7,544 nucleotides of DNA from an uncultured Collinsella sp. GTDB lineage: Bacteria; Actinomycetota; Coriobacteriia; Coriobacteriales; Coriobacteriaceae. Positions 1 through 5,455 of this stretch are shown piece by piece. The number at the start of each line of letters is the position of its first letter. Positions within the stretch are counted from its first letter, which is position 1. The stretch spans positions 1-7,544 of the forward strand of contig CABSDO010000093.1 in NCBI GenBank assembly GCA_902476475.1, given 5' to 3'. The notes beneath the pieces are model-generated. The model was not told the DNA's origin. It made no database searches and worked only from the letters and a program-made list of their open reading frames with translations. A program made the translations under genes and the position numbers.

Positions 1-749
1 CCTTCGTGTCCGTCATGGTCGTGGTGCCCGTGGCAGCCGCAGGACTCGCCATGCTCGTGGATGTGCTCGTGATCATGTCCATGGCAGTCGCAGGTGGCCT
101 CGCCGTTCTGTGCGAGCGTGCCGGCAATGAGGGCCCCGACGCAGGCGTCGCAGCTGCCCTGGGCGCCCGCATAGACCGTGATGCCGGCTTGGGCAAGCGC
201 GTTGATAGCGCCGCCGCCGATACCGCCGCAAATGAGCGTGTCAACGCCACCGTTGGCAAGCAGGCCCGCCAAGGCGCCGTGGCCGGTGCCACCGGTGCCT
301 ACGACCTGCTCGTTGAGCACCTTGCCATTCTGGATGTCGTAGATCTTGAACTGCTCGCTGCGGCCAAAGTGCATAAAGATGTTGCCGTTGTCGTACGTCG
401 TTGCCACCCTCATGGTGCCGACCTCCTTTGCTGGCCATGCGGCCGTCGTCGTGGCGATGGGGGAGTACGCGATATTGCCGCCCTCGATGACAATCGCCCG
501 TCCATTGACCAACGCGTTTGCCACCTTGCGATGCGCGCGGCTGCAGATTGCCGCCACCGTGGTGCGGGCAATGCCCATGTGTTGGGCGACTGCCTCTTGG
601 TTAAGGCCTTCCAAGTCGCACAGGCGCAGCACCTCGAGCTCGTCGACTGTCATATCGATGGCATCGCCGCTCGCCAGGCCATCGGGGGTAAAACCGCGAT
701 ATTCGGGGATGATCCCGACGTGGCGCAGTTTCTCGCGTCTTCCTGCCAT
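1..749 (-). CDS. DUF134 helix-turn-helix / NifX-type (dinitrogenase Fe-Mo cofactor) fusion protein, C-terminus cut by window edge
   Basis: The frame reads without a stop from ATG 749-747 to the left edge, giving 249 codons. Residues 1-95 match DUF134 (UPF0251): an RREKLRHVG start, the core VDELEVLRLCDLEGLNQE, a helix-turn-helix around residues 48-70 and the typical ending ALVNGRAIVIEGG. A linker of about 17 residues leads to Met113, where a NifX/NifB-type domain begins (MRVATTYDNG, then HFGRSEQFKIYDI, LICGGIGGGAINAL and GSCDACVGAL). From about residue 219 the tail carries two CxC pairs and 11 His in 27 residues, which suggests metal binding. The start is supported by AAGGAG at 755-760, 5 bases upstream. 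Both domains are usually known as separate small proteins of about 100-120 residues. The DUF134 part probably binds DNA, perhaps the paired dyads in its own promoter, and the NifX part probably binds a metal or cluster. The ligand is unknown, and no nitrogenase gene is in the window, so a role in nitrogen fixation is not implied. Confidence 0.85.
   Translation of the reverse strand, partial: MAGRREKLRHVGIIPEYRGFTPDGLASGDAIDMTVDELEVLRLCDLEGLNQEAVAQHMGIARTTVAAICSRAHRKVANALVNGRAIVIEGGNIAYSPIATTTAAWPAKEVGTMRVATTYDNGNIFMHFGRSEQFKIYDIQNGKVLNEQVVGTGGTGHGALAGLLANGGVDTLICGGIGGGAINALAQAGITVYAGAQGSCDACVGALIAGTLAQNGEATCDCHGHDHEHIHEHGESCGCHGHHDHDGHE
411..429 (-). promoter_or_regulatory. Internal ribosome binding site and start codon inside the DUF134-NifX frame
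   Basis: On the minus strand AAAGGAGGT (429-421) is followed by 7 bases and ATG (413-411), in frame with the upstream start. This is a full-length match to the anti-Shine-Dalgarno consensus at the best spacing, and it falls exactly at the junction between the two domains. It would allow a second product, the NifX-type domain alone with its His-rich tail, from the same mRNA. It could instead be a remnant of two formerly separate, translationally coupled genes whose stop codon was lost. The sequence supports the signal; its use is inference. Confidence 0.6.
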
Positions 750-763
750 GCGCACTCCTTATC

Positions 764-775
764 TGACATATGTCA
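764..775. promoter_or_regulatory. Palindromic operator-like site 1
   Basis: TGACATATGTCA is a perfect 12-base palindrome between the predicted start of transcription and the ribosome binding site of the DUF134-NifX gene. Together with a second near copy at 816-829 it suggests a repressor operator. The likeliest binder is the DUF134 domain itself, but that is inference. Confidence 0.55.
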
Positions 776-780
776 ACAAT

Positions 781-808
781 AGAATAGCGAACGTGCAGAT
801 TTGCGCAA
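781..808 (-). promoter_or_regulatory. Probable promoter of the DUF134-NifX gene
   Basis: On the minus strand a TTGCGC -35 (808-803) is followed by a 16-base spacer and a TATTCT -10 (786-781). Transcription would start near 774, inside the downstream dyad. The two palindromes at 764-775 and 813-832 bracket this promoter, as expected for an operator pair. The assignment rests on motif match only. Confidence 0.45.
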
Positions 809-812
809 TGAA

Positions 813-832
813 TTTCTGGCATATGTCAGAAA
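813..832. promoter_or_regulatory. Palindromic operator-like site 2
   Basis: TTTCTGGCATATGTCAGAAA is a 20-base palindrome with one mismatched pair (G819/T826), so nine of ten pairs match. It shares CATATGTCA with site 1. The centres, 769.5 and 822.5, are 53 bases apart, about five helical turns, so the two sites lie on the same face of the DNA. Site 2 is just upstream of the minus-strand -35 and about 65 bases before the likely thyA transcription start. Confidence 0.55.
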
Positions 833-875
833 ATGAGGGCTTATGTTTGGGCTGTGGGGCCGCGAGCGCCTGGGC

Positions 876-881
876 TACAAT
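876..881 (+). promoter_or_regulatory. Candidate -10 of the thyA promoter
   Basis: TACAAT has a good -10 sequence and would start transcription near 888, giving a leader of about 28 bases. No convincing -35 lies 16-18 bases upstream (TGTGGG at 17), so the promoter may depend on an activator or be wrongly placed. Confidence 0.35.
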
Positions 882-915
882 GAATCTCGCTTGTAGGCGA
901 CTGACAGGAGGGTCA

Positions 916-1764
916 ATGAGCAAAGCTGATCAACAGTTTGTAACCATGTGCCGCGATATCTTGGACCATGGCACCACCACCGAGGGCCAAAAGGTCCGCC
1001 CGGTGTGGGAGGATGGCACCCCTGCCTATACCATTAAAAACTTTGGCGTTACGGCGCGCTACGACCTGCGCGAGGAGTTCCCCGCGCTTACGCTGCGTCG
1101 TACGGCGCTCAAGTCCGCCATGGACGAGATCCTGTGGATCTATCAAAAGAAGTCTAATAACGTCCATGACCTCAACAGCCATATTTGGGATGAGTGGGCC
1201 GACGAGACTGGCTCCATCGGTAAAGCCTACGGGTACCAGATTGGCCAGAAGAGCCATTATGCCGAGGGCGACTTTGACCAGATGGACCGCGTGCTGTACG
1301 ACCTCAAGAACACGCCGTATAGCCGTCGCATTATGACGAACACCTATGTGTTCAGCGACTTGTCCGAGATGCACCTGTATCCGTGCGCGTACAGCGTGAC
1401 GTATAACGTGACGCAGCGTCCGCAGGACGACAAGCCAACGCTCAACATGATTCTCAACCAGCGCAGCCAGGATATTTTGGCCGCGAACAACTGGAATGTG
1501 TGCCAGTACGCCATTCTGCTCATGATGGTTTCGCAGTCGGTCGACATGATCGCTGGTGAGCTGCTGCATGTGATCGCCGATGCCCATATCTACGACCGTC
1601 ATGTCGATATCGTCCGCGAGCTTATCGAGCGTCCGCAGTTTGCGGCGCCCAAGGTAACGCTTAACCCCGATGTGCACGATTTCTATGCGTTTACGACCGA
1701 CGACCTGATCGTGGAGGGCTACGAGCACGGCCCGCAGGTCAAGAACATTCCCATCGCGGTGTAG
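916..1764 (+). CDS. thyA: Thymidylate synthase
   Basis: The 282-residue protein transfers and reduces the one-carbon unit of 5,10-methylenetetrahydrofolate to turn dUMP into dTMP in the cytoplasm, releasing dihydrofolate. Visible family residues are the double Arg at 137-138 (SRRIM, phosphate binding), the catalytic Cys157 in HLYPCAY, R183 and D186 in NQRSQD, N194 in NNWNVCQYA (dUMP base recognition) and H224/Y226 in ADAHIYDRH. The end, KNIPIAV, has the usual hydrophobic C-terminus. Length is normal for the family (about 264-316). The ATG is chosen because AGGAGGG lies at 906-912, close before it. The frame is open upstream to 346, but that stretch overlaps the opposite-strand gene and the intergenic promoter region. 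folA follows 9 bases after the stop, so the two are very likely co-transcribed. Confidence 0.97.
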   Translation: MSKADQQFVTMCRDILDHGTTTEGQKVRPVWEDGTPAYTIKNFGVTARYDLREEFPALTLRRTALKSAMDEILWIYQKKSNNVHDLNSHIWDEWADETGSIGKAYGYQIGQKSHYAEGDFDQMDRVLYDLKNTPYSRRIMTNTYVFSDLSEMHLYPCAYSVTYNVTQRPQDDKPTLNMILNQRSQDILAANNWNVCQYAILLMMVSQSVDMIAGELLHVIADAHIYDRHVDIVRELIERPQFAAPKVTLNPDVHDFYAFTTDDLIVEGYEHGPQVKNIPIAV

Positions 1765-1773
1765 GTGGCGGGC

Positions 1774-2292
1774 ATGACGTGTAAGCTTTCTGCCATCGTC
1801 GCCGTGTGTGAAGACTGGGGCATTGGCTGCGAGGGCGATATGGTCGTGTCCAATCGCGCCGACATGCGCCATTTTGTGGCGTGCACCAAAGGTTGCCCGG
1901 TCATCATGGGGCGCAAGACGCTGCTGAGTTTCCCCGGCGGGCGTCCTCTCAAGAACCGCCGCAATATCGTGCTCACCCGCGACGAGGGCTTTGCTGCCGA
2001 GGGCGTCGACGTGGTGCATAGCGTTGACGAAGCGCTCGCTGCGGTTGCCGATGAGTCCGTTGCCTGGGTGATCGGTGGCGGCGAGGTTTATCGGCAGTTT
2101 CTGCCGTATTGCGCCGAGGCCGAGGTCACGCATAACCACTGCGTGCATGTCGTGGATACGTACTTTCCCGATTTGGAAGCCGATCCTGCGTGGGAGATTG
2201 CGCAGCGTAGCGGGGTCGCGACGATTGCCGCCGGTGAGGGTGACGAGGGCGTCGATTATGAGTTCGTGACGTATCGTCGCATTGAGGCGTAA
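1774..2292 (+). CDS. folA: Dihydrofolate reductase
   Basis: The 172-residue enzyme uses NADPH to reduce dihydrofolate, the by-product of ThyA, to tetrahydrofolate. Family motifs are LSAIVAVCEDWGIG at residues 5-18, the acidic substrate-binding Asp30 in RADMRHF (E. coli Asp27), the NADPH-site stretch CPVIMGRKTLLSFPGGRPL at 41-59, RRNIVLTRD at 62-70, WVIGGGEVYRQFLP at 98-111 and DTYFPDL at 128-134. The Pro-Trp that precedes the Asp in E. coli (Pro21-Trp22) is Val24-Val25 here. The ATG at 1774 is preferred because AGGTGG sits 5 bases upstream. A GTG at 1765, directly after the thyA stop, would add three residues and cannot be excluded. The 9-base spacing to thyA indicates one transcript and probable translational coupling. 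Confidence 0.95.
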   Translation: MTCKLSAIVAVCEDWGIGCEGDMVVSNRADMRHFVACTKGCPVIMGRKTLLSFPGGRPLKNRRNIVLTRDEGFAAEGVDVVHSVDEALAAVADESVAWVIGGGEVYRQFLPYCAEAEVTHNHCVHVVDTYFPDLEADPAWEIAQRSGVATIAAGEGDEGVDYEFVTYRRIEA

Positions 2293-2358
2293 AACCGATT
2301 ATCCCTTCGGTATTATCGGGTTGAAATGAATGACGGGGCGGCGCATGGCGTTGCCCCG
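2293..2358 (+). other. Two hairpins in the folA-trmH gap, possible attenuator or promoter region
   Basis: The 109-base gap after folA holds two inverted repeats. The first (2293-2302 with 2312-2322) pairs AACCGATTAT with ATTATCGGGTT, with one bulge and one mismatch. The second is a perfect 6-base stem, CGGGGC at 2334-2339 with GCCCCG at 2353-2358. Neither is followed by a run of T, so neither is a clear intrinsic terminator. TATTAT at 2311-2316 could be a -10 for the next gene, but no -35 is evident. Confidence 0.3.
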
Positions 2359-2401
2359 ATATTTGTATAGGTGCTGCAAAGAAAGGTGCGGGCTGGCTGC
2401 T

Positions 2402-3316
2402 ATGACTGATGCCGTTGAGGTTCTGCGAATTGATTCGCTCGAGGACGAGCGGCTCGATGCCTACGTGCGACTGACCGAGCGCGAGCTGCGCTGCGTGCTG
2501 GAGCCGCAAAAGGGCATCTTTATTGCGGAGAGCGCCAAGGTCATCGAGCGTGCCGTGCGTGCCGGATATCAGCCGGTGAGCTTTCTTTTGGGTGAACGCT
2601 GGCTCGACCAGATGATGCCGTTGTTCGAGCGCTTGGTTGTGCGCGAGGGCGCGGGTCCGGTTCCTGTGTTCGTTGCCTCCATGGAGCTCATGGAGCAGCT
2701 GACGGGCTTTAACGTGACGCGCGGTGCGCTCGCGGCATTCCGTCGTCCACGTCAGATTCCAGTTGATGAGTTCTTGGGCGGTGTCGTCGAGGCGGCGGGG
2801 GAGCGCCCGGTGCGCGTATGCGTCCTCGAGGGCATTGTCGACCACACCAACGTCGGCGCGATTTTCCGCTCGGCGGCTGCGCTGAACGTCGATGGCATTT
2901 TGGTGAGCCCTACTTGCTGTGACCCGCTGTATCGTCGCTCGGCCCGCGTGAGCATGGGCACGGTTTTCCAGGTGCCCTGGACGCGTATTGGCAGTGAGGC
3001 GCGCGTATGGCCGCATGATGGGCTGGCGGCGCTGCACGATGCCGGCTTTTCGTGTGCCGCCATGGCGTTGACGGATGATTCTGTGTCGTTGGACGATCCC
3101 GCGCTGCAGGAGATTGACCGCCTGGCAATCTTTATGGGCACCGAGGGTGCTGGCTTGGGCGCCAAGACCATTGCGGGCTGCGACCGAGCCGTGCGAATTC
3201 CGATGGCGCACGGGGTCGATTCGCTCAACGTGGCCGCGGCGAGCGCCGTCGCCTTTTGGCAGCTGTGCCCGCACGTGAGCAATGAGTATCACTACCAGCC
3301 GGGTTTGTATCACTAG
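2402..3316 (+). CDS. TrmH/SpoU-family RNA 2'-O-methyltransferase
   Basis: The 304-residue protein has the layout of SpoU-type enzymes, which move a methyl group from S-adenosylmethionine to a ribose 2'-OH in rRNA or tRNA. Residues 1-120 form the N-terminal substrate-recognition part (RELRCVLEPQKGIFIAESAKVIERA, typical of the SpoU substrate-binding region). Residues 137-290 are the SPOUT knot domain with its three motifs: motif 1 LEGIVDHTNVGAIFRSAA (142-159, Asn150 and Arg156), motif 2 IFMGTEGAGL (243-252) and motif 3 RIPMAHGVDSLNVAAASAVAFW (265-286). The exact target nucleotide cannot be read from the sequence. The ATG at 2402 gives a natural N-terminus, but its ribosome binding site is poor: AAAGG at 2382-2386 is 15 bases away. 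In-frame ATGs at 2330 and 2345 are alternatives that would add a Cys/Arg-rich leader unlike the family. Confidence 0.88.
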   Translation: MTDAVEVLRIDSLEDERLDAYVRLTERELRCVLEPQKGIFIAESAKVIERAVRAGYQPVSFLLGERWLDQMMPLFERLVVREGAGPVPVFVASMELMEQLTGFNVTRGALAAFRRPRQIPVDEFLGGVVEAAGERPVRVCVLEGIVDHTNVGAIFRSAAALNVDGILVSPTCCDPLYRRSARVSMGTVFQVPWTRIGSEARVWPHDGLAALHDAGFSCAAMALTDDSVSLDDPALQEIDRLAIFMGTEGAGLGAKTIAGCDRAVRIPMAHGVDSLNVAAASAVAFWQLCPHVSNEYHYQPGLYH

Positions 3317-3328
3317 GCAGATATTTCG

Positions 3329-3353
3329 CACCGCGCTCTTATTCGGGGTGTTT
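3329..3353 (+). terminator. Weak terminator-like hairpin after the methyltransferase
   Basis: CACCGCG (3329-3335) pairs with CGGGGTG (3344-3350) with one G-G mismatch around an 8-base loop, followed by only three T. It may reduce read-through into the transporter gene. Confidence 0.3.
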
Positions 3354-3379
3354 CGGTCGCCGCCAGTCGGTGCTAAGCT
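3351..3379 (+). promoter_or_regulatory. Candidate promoter of the MATE gene
   Basis: TAAGCT at 3374-3379 is a possible -10 with TTTCGG 17 bases upstream at 3351-3356. Both are weak matches to consensus. The 125-base gap before the transporter and the preceding weak hairpin make a separate promoter plausible. Confidence 0.25.
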
Positions 3380-3441
3380 GGTATTGGCTTTGGTCTTAAA
3401 TTGCCGTATTGTTGTTTGACGTACGCTGGCGGGGAGGGTGT

Positions 3442-4791
3442 GTGGCTAAGAAATCTACGGCTATCGATGTAACGCAGGGTGTCATTTGGCAACAGCTGCT
3501 GTCGCTGTGCGTTCCCATCTTTTTTAGTTCGTTTTTTCAGCAGGCCTACACGCTTATCGGCACCTATATCGTCGGTCAGTTTGGCGGCAAGCTTGCGTTG
3601 GGCGGCATTCAGGCCACGATGGTCCTCACCGAGCTCTGCATTGGCTTTTGCGTTGGCGTCGGCGCCGGCTGCGCGGTCATTACCGGTCAGTATTTTGGCC
3701 AGCACGATGATGAACGGCTGAGTCGTTCGGTCCATACCGCCATGACGCTCGCGCTGGTGGGCGGTATCGTTTTCTCGATTCTTGGCATAGTGTTCGTTGA
3801 GCCCATGCTGGTGCTTATGAACACGCCGCATGAACTATTGGCCGAGGGCGTGGCCTATGCTCGCTGTTATTTTGCCGCGATGGTTGCGGCACTGCTGCTT
3901 AATATGGGAACCGCACTGCTGCGTGCCGTGGGCGACACACGCGGCCCCGCCGTGATCATTGCCTCTGGCTGCCTGGTTAACGTGGTGCTGGATATCATCT
4001 TTGTCGCTGTGTTGCATATGGAGGCGCTGGGCTGCGGCATCGCAGTGGCGCTGACCATTTGCTCCAATGCAACGATGATCGTGTTTCGCATGATGCGCGC
4101 TCCGGGTGCATGGCGTCTTTCGCTGTCCAAACTCGGCATTGATCCTGGCATTTGCAAGACCATGATCTCGTGTGGTCTGCCGCTTGGCTTTCAGTCTGCT
4201 GCGTATTCGATTTCCAACGTTTTGATTCAGGTGTCAGTCAACTCGTTTGGCGCCGATGTCACCACGGCGTGGGGTCTTTCGGGCCGCTTAGATGGCATTG
4301 TTTGGATGGTTACCGAGGCGCTTGGCGTTTCGATCACCACGTTCTCGGCACAGAACTTTGGCGCGCGCAACTACGAGCGCATGCGAAAGGGCTACCATAC
4401 GTCGCTCGTGCTGTCGTTTATGCTCATTGGTGGCCTGTCTGCTGTGCTGTTGGTGTTCTCGGGTCCGTTGTCGCGTCTGTTTGTCGACGATGCTTCGATT
4501 TCGGCGTACACCACGACGATTCTTCATTTTATCGCGCCGTTTTACGCGATCTTCTCCATTATCGAAAACGCATCGGGCTCTATTCGCGGTGCCGGTGTGA
4601 GCTTGCAGCCCATGATGCTCACGATTTTTGGCACCGTCGTGCTCAGGGTGATCTGGGTGTTTGCGATTATGCCGTTCGATCCGTCTCTTGAGCACCTGCT
4701 GTTGGTTTACCCCGTAACCTGGCTCATCACCGCCACGATGTTCACCATCTACCACCACAGCGGCAACTGGCTCGGCCGCGCCACCGCCTAA
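3442..4791 (+). CDS. MATE-family multidrug/drug:cation antiporter
   Basis: The 449-residue integral membrane protein has the two-fold repeated architecture of MATE exporters, which expel drugs or metabolites in exchange for H+ or Na+. The length is that expected for 12 membrane helices. N-half landmarks are VPIFFSSFFQQAYTLIGTYIVGQFGG (24-49), VGVGAGCAVITGQYFGQ (71-87) and LLRAVGDTRGP (159-169), followed by NVVLDIIF. C-half counterparts are LPLGFQSAAYSISNVLIQ (246-263), SGRLDGIVWM (280-289), STF-like TTFSAQNFGARNYERM (299-314) and SIRGAGVSLQPMM (380-392). At residue 40 a Gly stands where many MATE proteins have the conserved helix-1 Asp (YNxxDxxxVG pattern). The GTG start has GGAGGG at 3433-3438, only 3 bases away, which is short. 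TTG at 3409 or 3412 would add about ten residues. Substrate unknown. Confidence 0.93.
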   Translation: MAKKSTAIDVTQGVIWQQLLSLCVPIFFSSFFQQAYTLIGTYIVGQFGGKLALGGIQATMVLTELCIGFCVGVGAGCAVITGQYFGQHDDERLSRSVHTAMTLALVGGIVFSILGIVFVEPMLVLMNTPHELLAEGVAYARCYFAAMVAALLLNMGTALLRAVGDTRGPAVIIASGCLVNVVLDIIFVAVLHMEALGCGIAVALTICSNATMIVFRMMRAPGAWRLSLSKLGIDPGICKTMISCGLPLGFQSAAYSISNVLIQVSVNSFGADVTTAWGLSGRLDGIVWMVTEALGVSITTFSAQNFGARNYERMRKGYHTSLVLSFMLIGGLSAVLLVFSGPLSRLFVDDASISAYTTTILHFIAPFYAIFSIIENASGSIRGAGVSLQPMMLTIFGTVVLRVIWVFAIMPFDPSLEHLLLVYPVTWLITATMFTIYHHSGNWLGRATA

Positions 4792-4880
4792 TTGATCCGT
4801 AGGGGACGGAGGAGAACGGATCATTTCTCTCCGTCGTGATGTCGATGATCCGTTTTCCTCCGTCCCCTTCGGATCAATTA
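4789..4880. repeat. 92-base nested palindrome (REP/MITE-like) between convergent genes, probable bidirectional terminator
   Basis: Arms of 36 bases (4789-4824 and 4845-4880) are reverse complements except at T4800/T4869 and G4814/T4855, the latter a G-U pair in RNA. The loop is 20 bases. Each arm also folds on itself, because GATCCG and CGGATC bracket a GGGGACGGAGGA core, giving four copies of the 6-mer. The outermost triplets are TAA, the stop of the MATE gene, and TTA, the complement of the adenosyltransferase stop. The layout fits a dispersed palindromic repeat serving as a terminator for both genes. No long T run follows the arms, so classical intrinsic termination is uncertain. Confidence 0.85.
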
Positions 4881-5363
4881 GTATTCGATGCCTTGGCGGG
4901 CCAGGAGGCCTTCGTCGAAGTAGTGTCTGACGGGGCGCATTTCGGTGACCAGGTCAGCAAGGTCGGCGAGTGGCAGCAAGCCGCGGCCGGTCAGTATGAG
5001 CTCTGTGGTGTCGGGTTTCATCGCGATCAGTTCCTCGACATCCTCGCGCGTCACGAAGCCGCGGCGCATGGCCTCGCCGAGTTCGTCCAAAATCAGAACG
5101 TCGACCTGTGAGATTTGCTCGCGTGCGAGCTCCATGATCTGTGCGGCGCAGGCTTCGGGCGTGTCGCGGTCGGCTTGTACGATGCGTAGCCCCAATCGAG
5201 GCGCTGCGTCATGTTCGGCGCAGTGCAGCTTCTTGGCAAACTGAAGCATGAGCACGTTAAGTCCATAGCCCGTGGCGCGCAGCGCGAGCCCCAGCGCAGC
5301 CGTCGTCTTGCCCTTGCCATCGCCCGTATAGATTTGAACCTTGCCGACTTCGAGTGATGCCAT
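4878..5363 (-). CDS. cobO: Cob(I)alamin / corrinoid adenosyltransferase (CobA/CobO/BtuR type)
   Basis: The 161-residue cytoplasmic enzyme attaches the 5'-deoxyadenosyl group of ATP to cob(I)alamin to make adenosylcobalamin. It shows the family's P-loop GDGKGKTTAALGLALRA (14-30), LMLQFAKK (38-45), the acidic pair in LILDELGEAM (90-99), LILTGRGL (122-129) and the typical ending HYFDEGLLARQGIEY. It is shorter than E. coli BtuR (about 196) because the N-terminal extension is absent, as in many CobO proteins. The start is supported by AAAGGA at 5369-5374, 5 bases upstream. No other cobalamin gene is in the window, so it may serve salvage of imported corrinoid. It is convergent with the MATE gene and divergent from ftsH. 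Confidence 0.93.
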   Translation of the reverse strand: MASLEVGKVQIYTGDGKGKTTAALGLALRATGYGLNVLMLQFAKKLHCAEHDAAPRLGLRIVQADRDTPEACAAQIMELAREQISQVDVLILDELGEAMRRGFVTREDVEELIAMKPDTTELILTGRGLLPLADLADLVTEMRPVRHYFDEGLLARQGIEY

Positions 5364-5379
5364 CTCTGTCCTTTCGTGC

Positions 5380-5400
5380 CCGGCGTCGGTTTATCGCCGG
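5380..5400. other. GC-rich hairpin in the cobO-ftsH divergent region
   Basis: CCGGCG (5380-5385) and CGCCGG (5395-5400) form a perfect 6-base stem around a 9-base loop, in the 92-base region between the divergent starts. It could be in the leader of either gene or be an operator. Nothing else in the sequence indicates its role. Confidence 0.3.
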
Positions 5401-5410
5401 CCGGGTTGGG

Positions 5411-5416
5411 TATTCT
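5411..5416 (+). promoter_or_regulatory. Candidate -10 of the ftsH promoter
   Basis: TATTCT in the context GGGTATTCTAG resembles the -10 proposed for the DUF134-NifX gene. It would start transcription near 5423. No strong -35 is visible 16-18 bases upstream, so the call is tentative. Confidence 0.3.
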
Positions 5417-5455
5417 AGTTAGCATTATCAACCCCAGTAGATGGAGTTCAAGCAG

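Noticed and set aside
1..120. CAT/CAC-rich stretch considered as a DNA tandem repeat
   Set aside because: There is no constant repeat unit. It is explained by His/Asp/Glu codons of the metal-binding tail.
764..775. Reading the CATATG dyad as a BlaI/MecI- or CopY-type operator
   Set aside because: Those sites centre on TACA/TGTA, whereas this dyad has GACA/TGTC, and no such regulator gene is in the window.
6..782. A 258-residue plus-strand frame
   Set aside because: It is the antisense of the DUF134-NifX frame, whose protein motifs and ribosome binding sites are convincing. The plus-strand product is low-complexity Ala/Val/Asp-rich.
346..915. An upstream in-frame extension of thyA giving a 472-residue protein
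   Set aside because: It overlaps the DUF134-NifX gene on the other strand, shows no family similarity, and thyA has a strong ribosome binding site before ATG 916.
913..3331. Two minus-strand frames of about 400 residues opposite thyA-folA and the methyltransferase
   Set aside because: They are antisense shadows rich in His/Arg/Ala, without motifs or ribosome binding sites, and they cover three well-identified genes.
4836..5111. Small frames starting inside the 92-base palindrome, with MIRFPPSP-like N-termini
   Set aside because: The starts are created by the repeat itself and the remainder is the wrong strand or frame of cobO or the MATE gene.
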